From an uncultured Verrucomicrobiales bacterium (lineage in GTDB: Bacteria > Verrucomicrobiota > Verrucomicrobiia > Verrucomicrobiales > Akkermansiaceae): DNA of 64,000 nt. The position numbers and the translations under genes are program-made. The notes beneath the pieces were generated by a model. That model saw only the letters and a program-made list of their open reading frames with translations. It was not told the DNA's origin and made no database searches. This document shows positions 11,501 to 21,000 of this stretch, piece by piece (the stretch's first letter is position 1; the number at the start of each line of letters is the position of its first letter). The stretch spans positions 1-64,000 of the forward strand of contig CAJQKQ010000037.1 in assembly GCA_905478925.1 (NCBI GenBank), in the 5' to 3' direction.

Positions 11501-14500
11501 CGCTACAACGATCTCGAGCTGATCCCCGACAAGAAGGAATACCGCCCGGGCGATACGGTCAAACTGCTGGTGAATGTGAACAAGCGGAAGTCGCGCGTAT
11601 GGCTTTTCGTCCGCACCGGCCAAGGCAAGCAGGAGGAGACGAAGATCATCCTGATGAAGCGCAAGTCGCAGGTGGTGAAAATCCCGGTCGCGCTCGGTGA
11701 TATGCCGAACTTTTTCATCGATGCGGTGACCGTGGCAAACGGCGAGGTGCACAGCGTGACCCGTGAGATCGTGTTGCCTCCGGAGAAACGCAAGCTTGGA
11801 GTCGAGGTGATCCCGGCGAAATCAAAGCTCAAGCCACGCGAGAAGACCTCGCTGACGATCAAAATCACCGACTCCAACGGAAAGCCCTACAAAGGGTCGG
11901 CGGCGATCAGCATCTACGACAAGAGCTTGGAATATATTTCCGGAGGCTCGAACGTGGGCGAGATCGTGCCCTTTTTCTGGGACTGGAAGCGCCGCCACTA
12001 CGGAGTGAACATGGAGAACTCCCAGAGGCTGATGGGTAACCACATGCAGATGCCGAAGACGACCTTCATGCAGCAGCTAGGAATGTTCGGGGGGATAGCT
12101 CCAAGGTCTCGCGGTGGCTTTGGGGATGAACGCATGATGCATAAAAGCAAGGGGTTGCTGGGCAGAGGCTCGGCCATGGCGGGTGCAATGGCTGTTCCAG
12201 GGGCGCCTATGGCGGAGATGGCGATGGATTCTGAGGATAGCTTCGGTGCCAATGATTTGGGAGGCGAGGCGGGAGGCGAGGCAGCTCCCGAGGTGATGGT
12301 GCGTTCGGAATTCGCGGACCTGCTGAAATGGGTCGGGTCGGTGGAGACAAACGAGAAGGGCGAGGCGACCATCGAGATCGAGATGCCCGACAACCTGACG
12401 ACCTGGAAGATCAAGACTTGGGCGATGGGCAAGGGCACGCGGGTCGGCGAGGGCTCGGCGGAGATCGTGACGAGCAAGGATCTCATTATCCGCCTGCAGG
12501 CTCCGCGTTTCTTCGTGGAGAAGGACGAGGTGACGCTGAGTGCGGTGGTCCATAACTACCACAAAGAGGCGAAGGACGTGACCGTGAGCCTTGAACTCGA
12601 CGGCAAAAACCTGGAATCCACCGGCGACATGGAGCGCCGGGTGGCAATCCCTTCCAAGGGCGAGACGCGGATCGACTGGACAGCAAAAGCCGTTTCCGAA
12701 GGCGAGATTACCATCCGTATGAAAGCCATCGCCGCCGATGACTCGGACGCGATGGAGATGAAATTCCCGGTCTATGTGCATGGCATGGTGAAGACCGAAT
12801 CCTACAGCCGCGCGATCGCGCCGGAGGGAAAGAAGGCGGTGATCGAATTCACCCTGCCGCAGGAGAGGCGCCCTTCAGAAACGAAGCTGACGCTCAACTA
12901 CTCGCCCAGCGTTGCCAGCGCGATGATCGATGCGCTGCCCTACCTCGCGAGCTATCCCTACGGTTGCACCGAGCAGACATTGAACCGTTTCGTGCCGACC
13001 ACGGTGGTTCACCACATCCTTAAAGATCTCGGCCACGACCTTGCGGCGATTAAGGACAAGCGGTCCAATCTGAATCCGCAGAAGATCGGCGATCCAAACG
13101 AACGTGCGAAGGATTGGCAGCCGAAAAACCCGCATTGGAATCCCGTGTGGGACGAGGCGGAGGTTGCGAAGATGGAGCGTGCGGGTATCGCCAAGCTGCG
13201 CGATCAGCAGAATCCCGATGGTGGCTGGGGATGGTTCTCGGCCTACGGAAATCACTCCTATCCGCACACTACGGCGGTGGTGATGCACGGGCTATTGCTC
13301 GCCCGCGATAACGGTGCGAAGATCCCAGGGGACATGATTGAGCGCGGCCTCGCATGGCTCGCGAAGCATGAGGAAACAGAAGCGGACAGGATCGCCAACT
13401 GGAACAAGCGCGACAAGAATACCAAGCAGAAAGCGGACTCCATGGATGCACTCGTTCGCCGCGTGCTGGGTGAAGGCGGCAAGGATCACAAGCCGATGCA
13501 GAGTTTCCTTTTCCGGGATAAGAACGACCTGCCGGTCTATGCGAAGGCATTGCTCGGGCTGGAGCTGCACCGCACCAAGGAGATCGCGAAGCGCGACGAC
13601 GTAATCCGCAACATCCGGCAGTTTCTCAAGCGCGACGAGGAGAACCAAACGGCCTATCTCGAACTCGGCAACAGGGGATATTGGTGGAACTGGTATGGTA
13701 GCGAGTTCGAGGCGCAAGCCTGGTTTCTCAAACTGCTAGCTGCCGCTGAACCGCAAAGCCCAGATGCACGCGGGCTGGTGAAATACTTAATCAACAATCG
13801 CAGCCACGCGACCTACTGGAACTCCACCCGAGACACCGCCTACTGCATCGAGGCGATCGGCGATTACCTCAAGGCCAGCGGCGAGGGTGATCCGGAGCTC
13901 ACCGTGGATGTGATACTCGATGGTAAGAAGCTAAAAACCGTTGAGATCACCAAGGAGAACCTTTTCACTTTCGACAGCTCGGTGATCGTCGCCGGGGACA
14001 TCCTCACCACCGGCAAGCACAAGGTGGAGCTGCGCAAGAAAGGCAAGGGACCGCTCTACGTGAACGCTTACGTCGAGTATTTCACGCTGGAGGACTTCAT
14101 CACGAAAGCCGGCCTGGAAGTGAAGGTGGAAAGGACCTATTACAAACTCGTCCCGGACAACAAGGTCATCGACGCGGTCGATTCGCAAGGCCAGGCGATT
14201 GACCAGAAGCGCTCGCGCTACAAGCGTGTTGAGCTGAAGTCGGGCGACGAGGTGAAGAGCGGCGATCTCATCGAAGTCGAGCTCGGGATCGACAGCAAAA
14301 ACGACTACGAATACCTGCTTTTCGAGGACTGGAAAGCCGCCGGAATGGAGGCTGTAGATGTGCGCAGCGGCTACAACCCGAACGGCCTCGGTGCCTACAT
14401 GGAGTTGCGGGATGAGAAGGTTTCCCTCTTCGTCCAGAACCTCCCGCGTGGCCGACACAACCTCAGCTACCGCCTCCGCGCCGAGATCCCCGGAAAATTC

Positions 14501-14587
14501 AGCGCCTTACCCACCCGTGCCGAGGCGATGTATGCGCCGGAACTGCGGGCGAACAGTGATGAGATGAAGTTTAGGATCGGGGAGTAG
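8522..14587 (+). CDS. Alpha-2-macroglobulin family protein with thioester (MG2-containing)
   Basis: A 2021-residue secreted protein of the bacterial alpha-2-macroglobulin family (YfaS/YfhM-like), thought to trap proteases in the periplasm or at the cell surface. An N-terminal signal peptide ends near AAAAPE. I see no good lipobox, so it is probably soluble or peripherally held. MG2-type macroglobulin repeats include YRPGQTVHVKLW near residue 630. A Trp/Pro/Gly-rich insert lies at about 770-820. A Met/Gly/Ala-rich stretch at about 1183-1260 sits where the bait region of this family lies, just before the RSEFADLLKWV...MPDNLTTWK segment. The thioester GCTEQ is intact with Cys1482 and Gln1485, followed by an alpha/alpha toroid (GGWGWFSAYG). 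No pbpC gene is adjacent, unlike many proteobacterial copies. Confidence 0.9.
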   Translation: MRTLILLLMTCGVFFAAAAPEAEWRKQAEKLEKDGNWREAYELRVKLLRKISDKASGKDLSLALNSQNRLREQKNFDALLDELTVSRKDNPDFMLAAGQAYLSAQHYGQLLDDEFQRGSRVSGEWKQVQEQDRLRALQCYIQAWDKVKKGGKEEVQVLRALAGALNWNRNGGYLWRLYLKADLAATPDYTEQDDVITSSGAPVGKDGEPDYINMPESWETAASDGERWRWLMAEIARISPADGSQEMLGWLRFCQQNYGVNTLASYGWWSQPDIKKRDGILQASTLKEGETIAKLASGVKRFTLREDYQYIPGLRELMRGGKNSPSSQAGDTLVQVFMNRSQLVKAAETLEEVIRLHGTGNNDRRTKLLKQIRGNWSKFGVTPTYFAAAPVNVPITFRNAKSVKLSLTQVKEGQVMQDAIKYLEGNPEQLDRRNISFSQLGRKLLEEKGKKYLGKELRSWTQELQPEAGHVNTEANLGLGKLAPGCYLLQSSVKDGNTAWVVVWVRDLVLLKRSGPEGMVFHLVDAAGGAPVAGELEFFGYRADYIQKPKDKRRFNIITHHFRRKTDKKGMLVLKQEKDWNRAIWQIIARSGKRTTYFGDSNLNWRGASNRGWYLNNKTIGITDRPVYRPGQTVHVKLWAGEARYDLGDESPFAGKTAKIEVRDGRNEVVFEKDGLVADGYGGIEFDFDLKEEAALGNYNVRVTGPVPNTNFSFRVEEYKKPEFEVKVEAPDEPVALGESFEATVSANYYHGAPVTEATVKIKVERNFFNDRWFPPGPWDWLYGPGYWWCYGEYPWYPGWARWGCIRPPAPWWGNRGRAGAPELVLEQTGPIGPDGKVKVKIDSSIAKLVHGDQDHKYTISAEVVDASRRTIVGNGAVLAAREPYAVTVWLDRGYANVGDKVTGTFSARTLDGKVVAGKAKAILYSTSVDEDGKIVEKKIAKWTPKGNDWVFEASEPGQYRIAVKFTDKKGRKQEGATVFSVRGAEGVEGGNFRYNDLELIPDKKEYRPGDTVKLLVNVNKRKSRVWLFVRTGQGKQEETKIILMKRKSQVVKIPVALGDMPNFFIDAVTVANGEVHSVTREIVLPPEKRKLGVEVIPAKSKLKPREKTSLTIKITDSNGKPYKGSAAISIYDKSLEYISGGSNVGEIVPFFWDWKRRHYGVNMENSQRLMGNHMQMPKTTFMQQLGMFGGIAPRSRGGFGDERMMHKSKGLLGRGSAMAGAMAVPGAPMAEMAMDSEDSFGANDLGGEAGGEAAPEVMVRSEFADLLKWVGSVETNEKGEATIEIEMPDNLTTWKIKTWAMGKGTRVGEGSAEIVTSKDLIIRLQAPRFFVEKDEVTLSAVVHNYHKEAKDVTVSLELDGKNLESTGDMERRVAIPSKGETRIDWTAKAVSEGEITIRMKAIAADDSDAMEMKFPVYVHGMVKTESYSRAIAPEGKKAVIEFTLPQERRPSETKLTLNYSPSVASAMIDALPYLASYPYGCTEQTLNRFVPTTVVHHILKDLGHDLAAIKDKRSNLNPQKIGDPNERAKDWQPKNPHWNPVWDEAEVAKMERAGIAKLRDQQNPDGGWGWFSAYGNHSYPHTTAVVMHGLLLARDNGAKIPGDMIERGLAWLAKHEETEADRIANWNKRDKNTKQKADSMDALVRRVLGEGGKDHKPMQSFLFRDKNDLPVYAKALLGLELHRTKEIAKRDDVIRNIRQFLKRDEENQTAYLELGNRGYWWNWYGSEFEAQAWFLKLLAAAEPQSPDARGLVKYLINNRSHATYWNSTRDTAYCIEAIGDYLKASGEGDPELTVDVILDGKKLKTVEITKENLFTFDSSVIVAGDILTTGKHKVELRKKGKGPLYVNAYVEYFTLEDFITKAGLEVKVERTYYKLVPDNKVIDAVDSQGQAIDQKRSRYKRVELKSGDEVKSGDLIEVELGIDSKNDYEYLLFEDWKAAGMEAVDVRSGYNPNGLGAYMELRDEKVSLFVQNLPRGRHNLSYRLRAEIPGKFSALPTRAEAMYAPELRANSDEMKFRIGE

Positions 14588-14632
14588 GCTGCGGTCTGCG
14601 GGGGAGGGCGGGTGCCCGGTAGTCGCTTGACG

Positions 14633-14654
14633 GCAGGGGTGGTGACGCCCCTGC
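14633..14654. repeat. GC-rich inverted repeat between convergent genes (REP-like)
   Basis: Arms GCAGGGG and CCCCTGC flank an 8-nt loop between the stops of the macroglobulin and Sel1 genes. There is no T-run after either arm, so a plain intrinsic terminator is unlikely. The location and form resemble short intergenic palindromic repeats. Confidence 0.45.
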
Positions 14655-14697
14655 TCCTATACGAAGGCTCGCTTTCCTTGATCTGATCCCGAGCCGG

Positions 14698-15339
14698 CTA
14701 TTTCTTCTCGGCCTTCTTCAAGTAGGCGTCGAGCGGTATAAGCGGGTCTTTCGCTTCGCGCAATTTATCGGAGAGCGCTTGAGCGGCGCCGATCATCTCG
14801 GCGCTCAATCCTTTGGTGGCGGTAATATTTTGTCGGGCGTGGTTTTCTGGAGAGCGATCCAGCGTGGCGGACAGTAAAAGCAACGCCACGCCGGCGACCT
14901 TGTTCTCCTTCACCCCTAGGGCACGCGTATAGAGAACGCCTAGGTTCCCAATGGCGAGCGCATCGCCCTGCGCTGACGCCTTGCGATACCACTTTCGGGC
15001 TTTCACGAAATCGACTTCGGTGCCGCGGCCATTCTCGTAGAGGACGCCGAGATTGAACTGGGCGGCGGAGTTGCCCTGCTCGGCAGATTTTTCATACCAC
15101 TTCAGCGCCTGCGTCTCGTCCTTGGCCACCACCATGCCCTTCTCAAACATCAGAGCCACGTTGAACTGGGAATCGGCGTGCCCCGCCTCCGCCGCCGCGA
15201 GAAACTCTTTGTAGGCGAGCGGCAGGTTGTCGGCCTGATAGGCGGCGATCCCTTTGTCGAAATCGGCCAGCGCCGATCCGCTGCAGAGACTGAACATGAA
15301 GGCCGTGAGTAAGGCGGTGTGGGTGAATGATTTTATCAT
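14698..15339 (-). CDS. Secreted Sel1-repeat (TPR-like) protein
   Basis: A 213-residue protein with a signal peptide ending near SGSALA and three to four Sel1-like repeats between residues 45 and 150. The repeat core is recognisable as A..GHADSQFNVALMFEKG, QGNSAAQFNLGVLYENGRG and QGDALAIGNLGVLYTRALG. Sel1 repeats are alpha-solenoid protein-binding modules. The C-terminus is Lys-rich and has no domain I recognise. Role in the cell unknown; periplasmic location inferred. It lies 72 bp downstream of the M42 peptidase gene on the same strand. Confidence 0.82.
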   Translation of the reverse strand: MIKSFTHTALLTAFMFSLCSGSALADFDKGIAAYQADNLPLAYKEFLAAAEAGHADSQFNVALMFEKGMVVAKDETQALKWYEKSAEQGNSAAQFNLGVLYENGRGTEVDFVKARKWYRKASAQGDALAIGNLGVLYTRALGVKENKVAGVALLLLSATLDRSPENHARQNITATKGLSAEMIGAAQALSDKLREAKDPLIPLDAYLKKAEKK

Positions 15340-15411
15340 GGAATCGTGGGTAAAGTATTTAGCGCGGCTGATCTGAGCCCAATGAGTATCGGGTATTGAG
15401 TTAGCTTTGGC

Positions 15412-16494
15412 CTACACTCCGAGCGTCTGATGGAAGGTGTCTGTGGCTTTGAGCGAGAGGACGAATGCTTCCAGCAGTTTGATCGTCGCCTCGATGTCAT
15501 CGAGGTGTGCGGTTTCCACGACCGAGTGCATGCATCTCAACGGGATGGAGACCAGGGCTGAGGGGATGCCCTCACGGGAGTGGAAAATCTTGTCGGTGTC
15601 GGTTCCGGAGAAGCGGCTGGAGGACTCGTGTTGGATGCCGATCTTCTCCTTGTCTGCGATTTCTATCAGGCGCTTGGCGATGAGCGGGTGGTTGCAGGTG
15701 CCGTGGGAGACGGATGGACCCTTACCGAGTTTCACTAGGCCGAACTTGGCGGGGTCAATCCCGGGGGTGTCGGTGGCGTGAGTGACATCGAGGCAGATGC
15801 AGGTGTCCGGCTTGAGCCGGTAGGTGGCCATCATCGCTCCATTGCCGCCGATTTCTTCCTGGATCGCATTGAGGCAGATGAGTGTCACGGCGGGTTTCTT
15901 GCCGGATTCCGCAATACGCTTCATCACCTGTGCGATGATGTAGGAGCCAAGGCGATTATCGAGTGCGCGGGAAATGAGTCGTTTGTGCGCCAGTTCCGCC
16001 GGGCCGTCCTGGTAGACCATGGGATGGCCGACGCGCAGACCCATGTCCGCGACTTGCTTGGCGTTTGATGCCCCGATATCAACCCAGAGATCGTGGACGG
16101 CGGGTGCTTTCTCGCGACCCTGCTCATCGCGGCGGAGGTGGATCGCGGTGTTGCCGATGATTCCGGAAACGACCTGCTTGTCGCCGAGGATGTGAACGCG
16201 GCGGCCGCGCGCCGTCGCCGCATCGGAGCCGCCAACGCGGTCGATGCGGAGGAAGCCCTTGTCGTCGATGTGCTTGATGATGTAGCCGATTTCGTCTGCG
16301 TGTGCCTCAAGCATCACGGTCTTCTTGGACTTTCCGGGGAGGGTGGCCCAGGTGGAGCCGTAAGCATCGCATTGGATGGAATCTGCGACCGGCTTGAGGA
16401 ACTCGGCCCATACGTTCTGACCCGGCATCTCGAAGCCGGTTGGGGAAGGGGTTTCGAGCAGGTTGAAGAGGAATTGTTTGTCGGATTTTTTCAT
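15412..16494 (-). CDS. M42-family metallo-aminopeptidase (glutamyl aminopeptidase/FrvX-like)
   Basis: A 360-residue dinuclear metallopeptidase. The expected ligand motifs are in order: LEAHADEIGY (His near 65), SRALDNRLG (bridging Asp near 180), QEEIGGNGA (catalytic and metal Glu), LDVTHATDTPG (Asp) and RCMHSVVE (His). Members form large cytoplasmic tetrahedral complexes that trim peptides, and some were first called endoglucanases. The N-terminus LFNLLETPSPTGFE is typical, so the ATG at 16494 is secure. The gene follows rpoN by 46 bp, so it is probably in the same transcript. Confidence 0.9.
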   Translation of the reverse strand: MKKSDKQFLFNLLETPSPTGFEMPGQNVWAEFLKPVADSIQCDAYGSTWATLPGKSKKTVMLEAHADEIGYIIKHIDDKGFLRIDRVGGSDAATARGRRVHILGDKQVVSGIIGNTAIHLRRDEQGREKAPAVHDLWVDIGASNAKQVADMGLRVGHPMVYQDGPAELAHKRLISRALDNRLGSYIIAQVMKRIAESGKKPAVTLICLNAIQEEIGGNGAMMATYRLKPDTCICLDVTHATDTPGIDPAKFGLVKLGKGPSVSHGTCNHPLIAKRLIEIADKEKIGIQHESSSRFSGTDTDKIFHSREGIPSALVSIPLRCMHSVVETAHLDDIEATIKLLEAFVLSLKATDTFHQTLGV

Positions 16495-16540
16495 GGTGTC
16501 GTGGATTGGTTTTGCCGGAGCAACACGCGGAGACTATTCA

Positions 16541-17938
16541 TCAAAATGATTTGCGCAAATGCGAAGGGAGGATGTTCAACTGCTCGCGGTATTTCGCGAC
16601 TGTCCGGCGGGCGACCTTGATGCCCTGAGCCTGCAGCGCCTTGCTGATGGCGTCATCGGACATCGGTTTTGCCTGGTTTTCCTCGTCGATCAGTTGCTGG
16701 ATGGCCTCGCGGACGCCGGCGTTGGAGACTTCGGCTCCGCCCTCGGTCTGGTAGCCGGTGGCGAAGAAGGCGCGCATTTCCATGAGTCCCTGGGGGGTGA
16801 GAATGTATTTCCCTGCGACCGCACGGGACACCGTGGTGGCGTGCAGGCTTAGCTCGTCCGCGATATCGTTCATGGTCAGCGGGCGGAGGTGGCGGGGTCC
16901 CTTTTCGAGGAACGCAGGCTGCTGCTCGATGAGCTTGTGGGCGATGGCAAGGATGGTTTCCTGACGCAGTGAGATCGACCGAATGAGGCTGCGACCATCG
17001 CGGATCTGGTCGCGGAGGAAGGTGCGGGCTTTCTGGTCGACCCCGCTCTTGCCTATCATGTCCTTGTAGAAATCGTTGATGCGGAGGCTGGGGAGATGCT
17101 CACCGGTGAGTCGTGCTCCCCATTTCCCGTCGTCATTCCGCTCGATGATGACATCGGGAAGGATGTAGGGGTTGCCTGTAGGATCGAACTCGCCACCGGG
17201 ATTCGGAGAGAGGCGGCCGATCTTTTCTGCAGCCTCCGCGATGCACTCCACGGTAGTGCCTAGGCTGCGGGCGATCTGCGGGTGGCGCCTGCGTGCGAGA
17301 TCCTCGAAGTGGTCGCGGACGATGCGGTATTCCAAGGTTTCCTTGCCGGAGGATCGTTCGAGCTGGATCAGGAGCGCCTCGGGGATACCGGAAGCACCGA
17401 CTCCGGCGGGCTCGAAGGACTTGATAATGTCGAGTGCCTTGCGGAGCCTGGAAATGGGAGTCGAACCGTTCGTCGCGATATCTGTCAGGGAGGATTCGAG
17501 GAATCCGCGGTCATCCAAGTTGCCGAGTATGAGGTGGGCGGCCTCGCGGGCCTCGGGATCGATGAGGGAAAGGTCGACCTGGTGCTGGAGGTGTTGTTGA
17601 AGCGTTTCCGGGGCGACGATATTATTGTAGTGATGCTGTCGACGCTCCTCGTCCTCCTGGGTCCATTGATTGTTCCGACCCTCGAGGATTGAGCGATCGC
17701 GCCAGTCATCCTCCGTCTCGTTCATGTATTCAAGTTTATCGGCTTCCTCCGGATCGGTATCCTCGTCGAGAGATGTGACCTCGGTGATGTCCTCGAGGGT
17801 GGGGTTTGTCTCCAGCGCCTGTCTTAGCAGGTGCGACAGTTCCATGGTGCCTGCCTGCAGAATTTCCAGGCTCTTGCGCATCTGTGGCGCGAGCGTTTGG
17901 GTCTGGGAGAGGGAGTGATGGAGGGAGGCTTCTGCCAT
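16541..17938 (-). CDS. rpoN: RNA polymerase sigma-54 factor RpoN
   Basis: A 465-residue sigma-54 of normal length. Region I is the Gln/Leu-rich activator-interacting segment (SLSQTQTLAPQMRKSLEILQ). An acidic region II follows (about 50-90), then the core-binding region. The C-terminus has a helix-turn-helix and the RpoN box ARRTVAKYRE at about residues 443-452, which contacts the -24 element. Transcription by this factor needs AAA+ enhancer-binding proteins, none of which are in the window. The gene lies between purL and the M42 peptidase gene. Confidence 0.95.
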   Translation of the reverse strand: MAEASLHHSLSQTQTLAPQMRKSLEILQAGTMELSHLLRQALETNPTLEDITEVTSLDEDTDPEEADKLEYMNETEDDWRDRSILEGRNNQWTQEDEERRQHHYNNIVAPETLQQHLQHQVDLSLIDPEAREAAHLILGNLDDRGFLESSLTDIATNGSTPISRLRKALDIIKSFEPAGVGASGIPEALLIQLERSSGKETLEYRIVRDHFEDLARRRHPQIARSLGTTVECIAEAAEKIGRLSPNPGGEFDPTGNPYILPDVIIERNDDGKWGARLTGEHLPSLRINDFYKDMIGKSGVDQKARTFLRDQIRDGRSLIRSISLRQETILAIAHKLIEQQPAFLEKGPRHLRPLTMNDIADELSLHATTVSRAVAGKYILTPQGLMEMRAFFATGYQTEGGAEVSNAGVREAIQQLIDEENQAKPMSDDAISKALQAQGIKVARRTVAKYREQLNILPSHLRKSF

Positions 17939-18027
17939 GGTTGCACGGGATGTGCGTCCACGTTAGTGGCAGGAACAATATAACAGAAGCATTATTTATG
18001 CCAACTGGATATTTTATTTGTTGACTG

Positions 18028-21000
18028 TCAGCGGAAGTAGGCGGTTCCAGCAGCAAAGATTGGCTGATCTTTGTTTCCGGGGATGTTTTTGGCGACATCG
18101 CGGGAGAAACGCTCGGAATGAGCCATCTTGCCGAAGACCCGGCCGCAGGGGGAGGTAATGCCCTCGATGGCAGCGAGCGAGCCGTTTGGATTGAAGGGAT
18201 ACTCCATGGTCGGGTTGGCTGCAGGGTTGCAGTATTGAGTTGCGATCTGGCCGCCATCGGCGAGTGAGGCGATGATCTCGGGGGATGCGAAAAACTTGCC
18301 TTCACCGTGGGAGACGGGGACGGTATGAATTTCGCCAACGGACACGTTTGCGAGCCAAGGTGAGGAGTTGGTCGCGACACGGGTGCTGACGTATTGGGAG
18401 ATATGGCGCGAGATGTCGTTGTGGACGAGGGTCGCGGATTCGCTGCCGGTGTCGATGACCTTGCCGTGGGTGGCGAGGCCGGTTTTAATGAGTGCCTGGA
18501 AACCGTTGCAGATGCCGAGGATGAGGCCGTCTCGGTTTTCCAGAAGGTCAGAGATCGCGTCGGAAATGCGGGGGTTACGGAGGATGGTGGCTATAAATTT
18601 TGCGGAGCCATCGGGTTCATCGCCTGCGGAGAAACCGCCGGGGATGAAGAGGATCTGAGAACTTCTAATTTCCTTGGCGAGTGTCGCGATGGATTCGCCG
18701 ATGTGTTCTGCGGAAAGGTTGCGGAAGACCTCGATGTGAGTCTCGGCGCCGGCGCGTAGGAATGAGCGTGCGGAATCGTATTCGGAATTCGTGCCGGGGA
18801 AGGATGGGATGAGCACCCTGACGGGTGAGTGCCGAGTGATCAGTGATCGGTGACCAGTGGAAGACTTGGGTTGCGGTTGGGATTGAACCGTCAAGGCACC
18901 AAGATCGTCATGGGTGGTGTCGGGCTTGGTTGGATAGACGGGTTCGAGAGTTGCGGTGAAGGCCGTTTCCAGATCGGCGAGGGAGTGGGTTTGTCCGTTG
19001 ATGGAGAAGGACGGTTCGGTAGTGGTTGTGCCGATTTCCCGGGAGGAGGGAAGGGCATGGCGGATGGAGTCCGATACCGCAGGTGCGTGCTCGATGGCGA
19101 ATGCGAAGTAGCGTGGCGAGAGCGCGTCATCGATGCCAGACGCTTTGAAGCCGATGCCGTTTCCTAGGGACATTTTGGTGAGTGCGGCGGCGAGGCCGGG
19201 CTTGCCGATGTGATGGAGGGAAAGAATCTTTCCGTCCTTGTTGAGAGAGTGGAGTGAATCCGCGTTTTCCCTAAGGGCTTTGAAATCGGGGAGACCGTTT
19301 TCAAGGAGAGGGGTTTCTACGATGGAGATGGTGGAGTCGGTTTGCTTGAACTCCGGTGAGAGCGCGAGGGATGCCAGCCCGGGAGCGAGTGCAAAGGAGA
19401 CGAGTGTCGGCGGGACGTCGAGGTCGTTGAAGGATCCGGACATTGAGTCCTTGCCGCCGATGGCTCCGAGGCGGAGTTCGTGCTGGGCGCGGAATGCACC
19501 GAGCAGTGCTGCGAAGGGCAGGCCCCAGCGGGCGGGATCCTTGCCGAGGCGCGGGAAGTATTCCTGGAGGGTGAGGCGGATGTCTGAAAGCCGTGCCCCT
19601 GCTGCTACCGCCTTGCAGACAGATTCGGTAACTGCGTAGGCGGCACCATGGAAGGGAGATTGCTCGGAAAGGTATGGGTCGAAGCCCCATGCCATGTAGG
19701 TCGCGACGTCCGTTTCACCTTCCATGAGCGGCAGCTTTGCGACCATTGCATCGGGTGGGGTGAGTTGGTTTTTACCGCCGAAGGGCCAGAGGACGGTGCC
19801 CGCGCCGACGGAGCTGTCGAACATTTCTCCGAGGCCTTTCTGGGAGGTGGTATTGAGGGAAGACAAGTGCTCAGTGAGCCGTAATTGGTGAGCAGTGGAA
19901 GACGATTGTAAATCCGGGCTCGCTACGTGGATCTTCGCGGTCTGCTGGACGCCGTTGGTGTCGAGGAAGGCTCGGGAGAAGTTGACGATGGTATTGCCGC
20001 GCCAGGTTATGATGAGGCGACCGGAGTCGGTGACATCGGCGACGTGGACGCATTCGAGGTTTTCCTTGTCGGACTCCGCGATGAAGTATGCGATTTCCGA
20101 TGGGTCGACACAGACGGCCATACGTTCCTGGGATTCGGAAATGGCGAGTTCGGTTCCGTCGAGTCCGTCGTATTTTTTCGGGACCGCGTCGAGGTTGATG
20201 ACGAGGGACGGTGCGATCTCGCCGATGGCTACGGACACTCCGCCCGCTCCGAAGTCGTTGCAGATTTTAATTTTGCGGGTGAGTTCCGGGTTGCGGAAGA
20301 GGCGCTGGATCTTGCGTTCCGTGGGTGCATCGCCTTTCTGGACTTCGGCGGAATTTTCCAGTGCGGTGTTGGTATGTTCCTTGGAGGAACCGGTGGCTCC
20401 GCCGACCCCGTCGCGGCCGGTGCGGCCACCGATGAGCAGGATGACATCGCCTGGGGAAGGGCTACCGCGGAACACGTTTGAGCGTGGGGCTGCGGCGGCG
20501 ACTGCACCGATCTCGAGGCGTTTTGCGACGTAGCCGGGGTGGTAGACTTCTGCGACCTGGCCGGTAGCGATGCCGATTTGGTTGCCGTAGGACGAGTAGC
20601 CATGCGCGGAGACTTGGCAGATTTTTTTCTGTGGGAGTTTCCCAGGGAGTGTTTCGGAAAACGGTGTGAGCGGATCGCCCGCACCGGTGACACGCATTGC
20701 CTGATAGACGTAGGAGCGACCGGAAAGGGGATCGCGGATGCAGCCGCCGAGACAAGTTGCGGCGCCACCGAAGGGTTCGATTTCAGTGGGATGGTTGTGG
20801 GTCTCGTTTTTGAACTGGATGAGCCACTCTTCAGTTACGGCGGGCTGAGTCGGATCCGCCCCACCGGTGATAGAGACCGGAACGACGATGGAGGCTGCGT
20901 TGATCTCCTCGGAGACCTCTAGGTTATCGAGTTCGCCAGAGGCTTTTAGCTCCCGCATGCCGATGAGGGCGATGTCCATGAGGGTGACCGGTTTGTCGTC

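Noticed and set aside
10000..11750. A 589-codon minus-strand frame inside the macroglobulin gene
   Set aside because: It is antisense to a well-supported gene, with His/Arg-rich composition expected from the complementary strand of GC-rich coding DNA.
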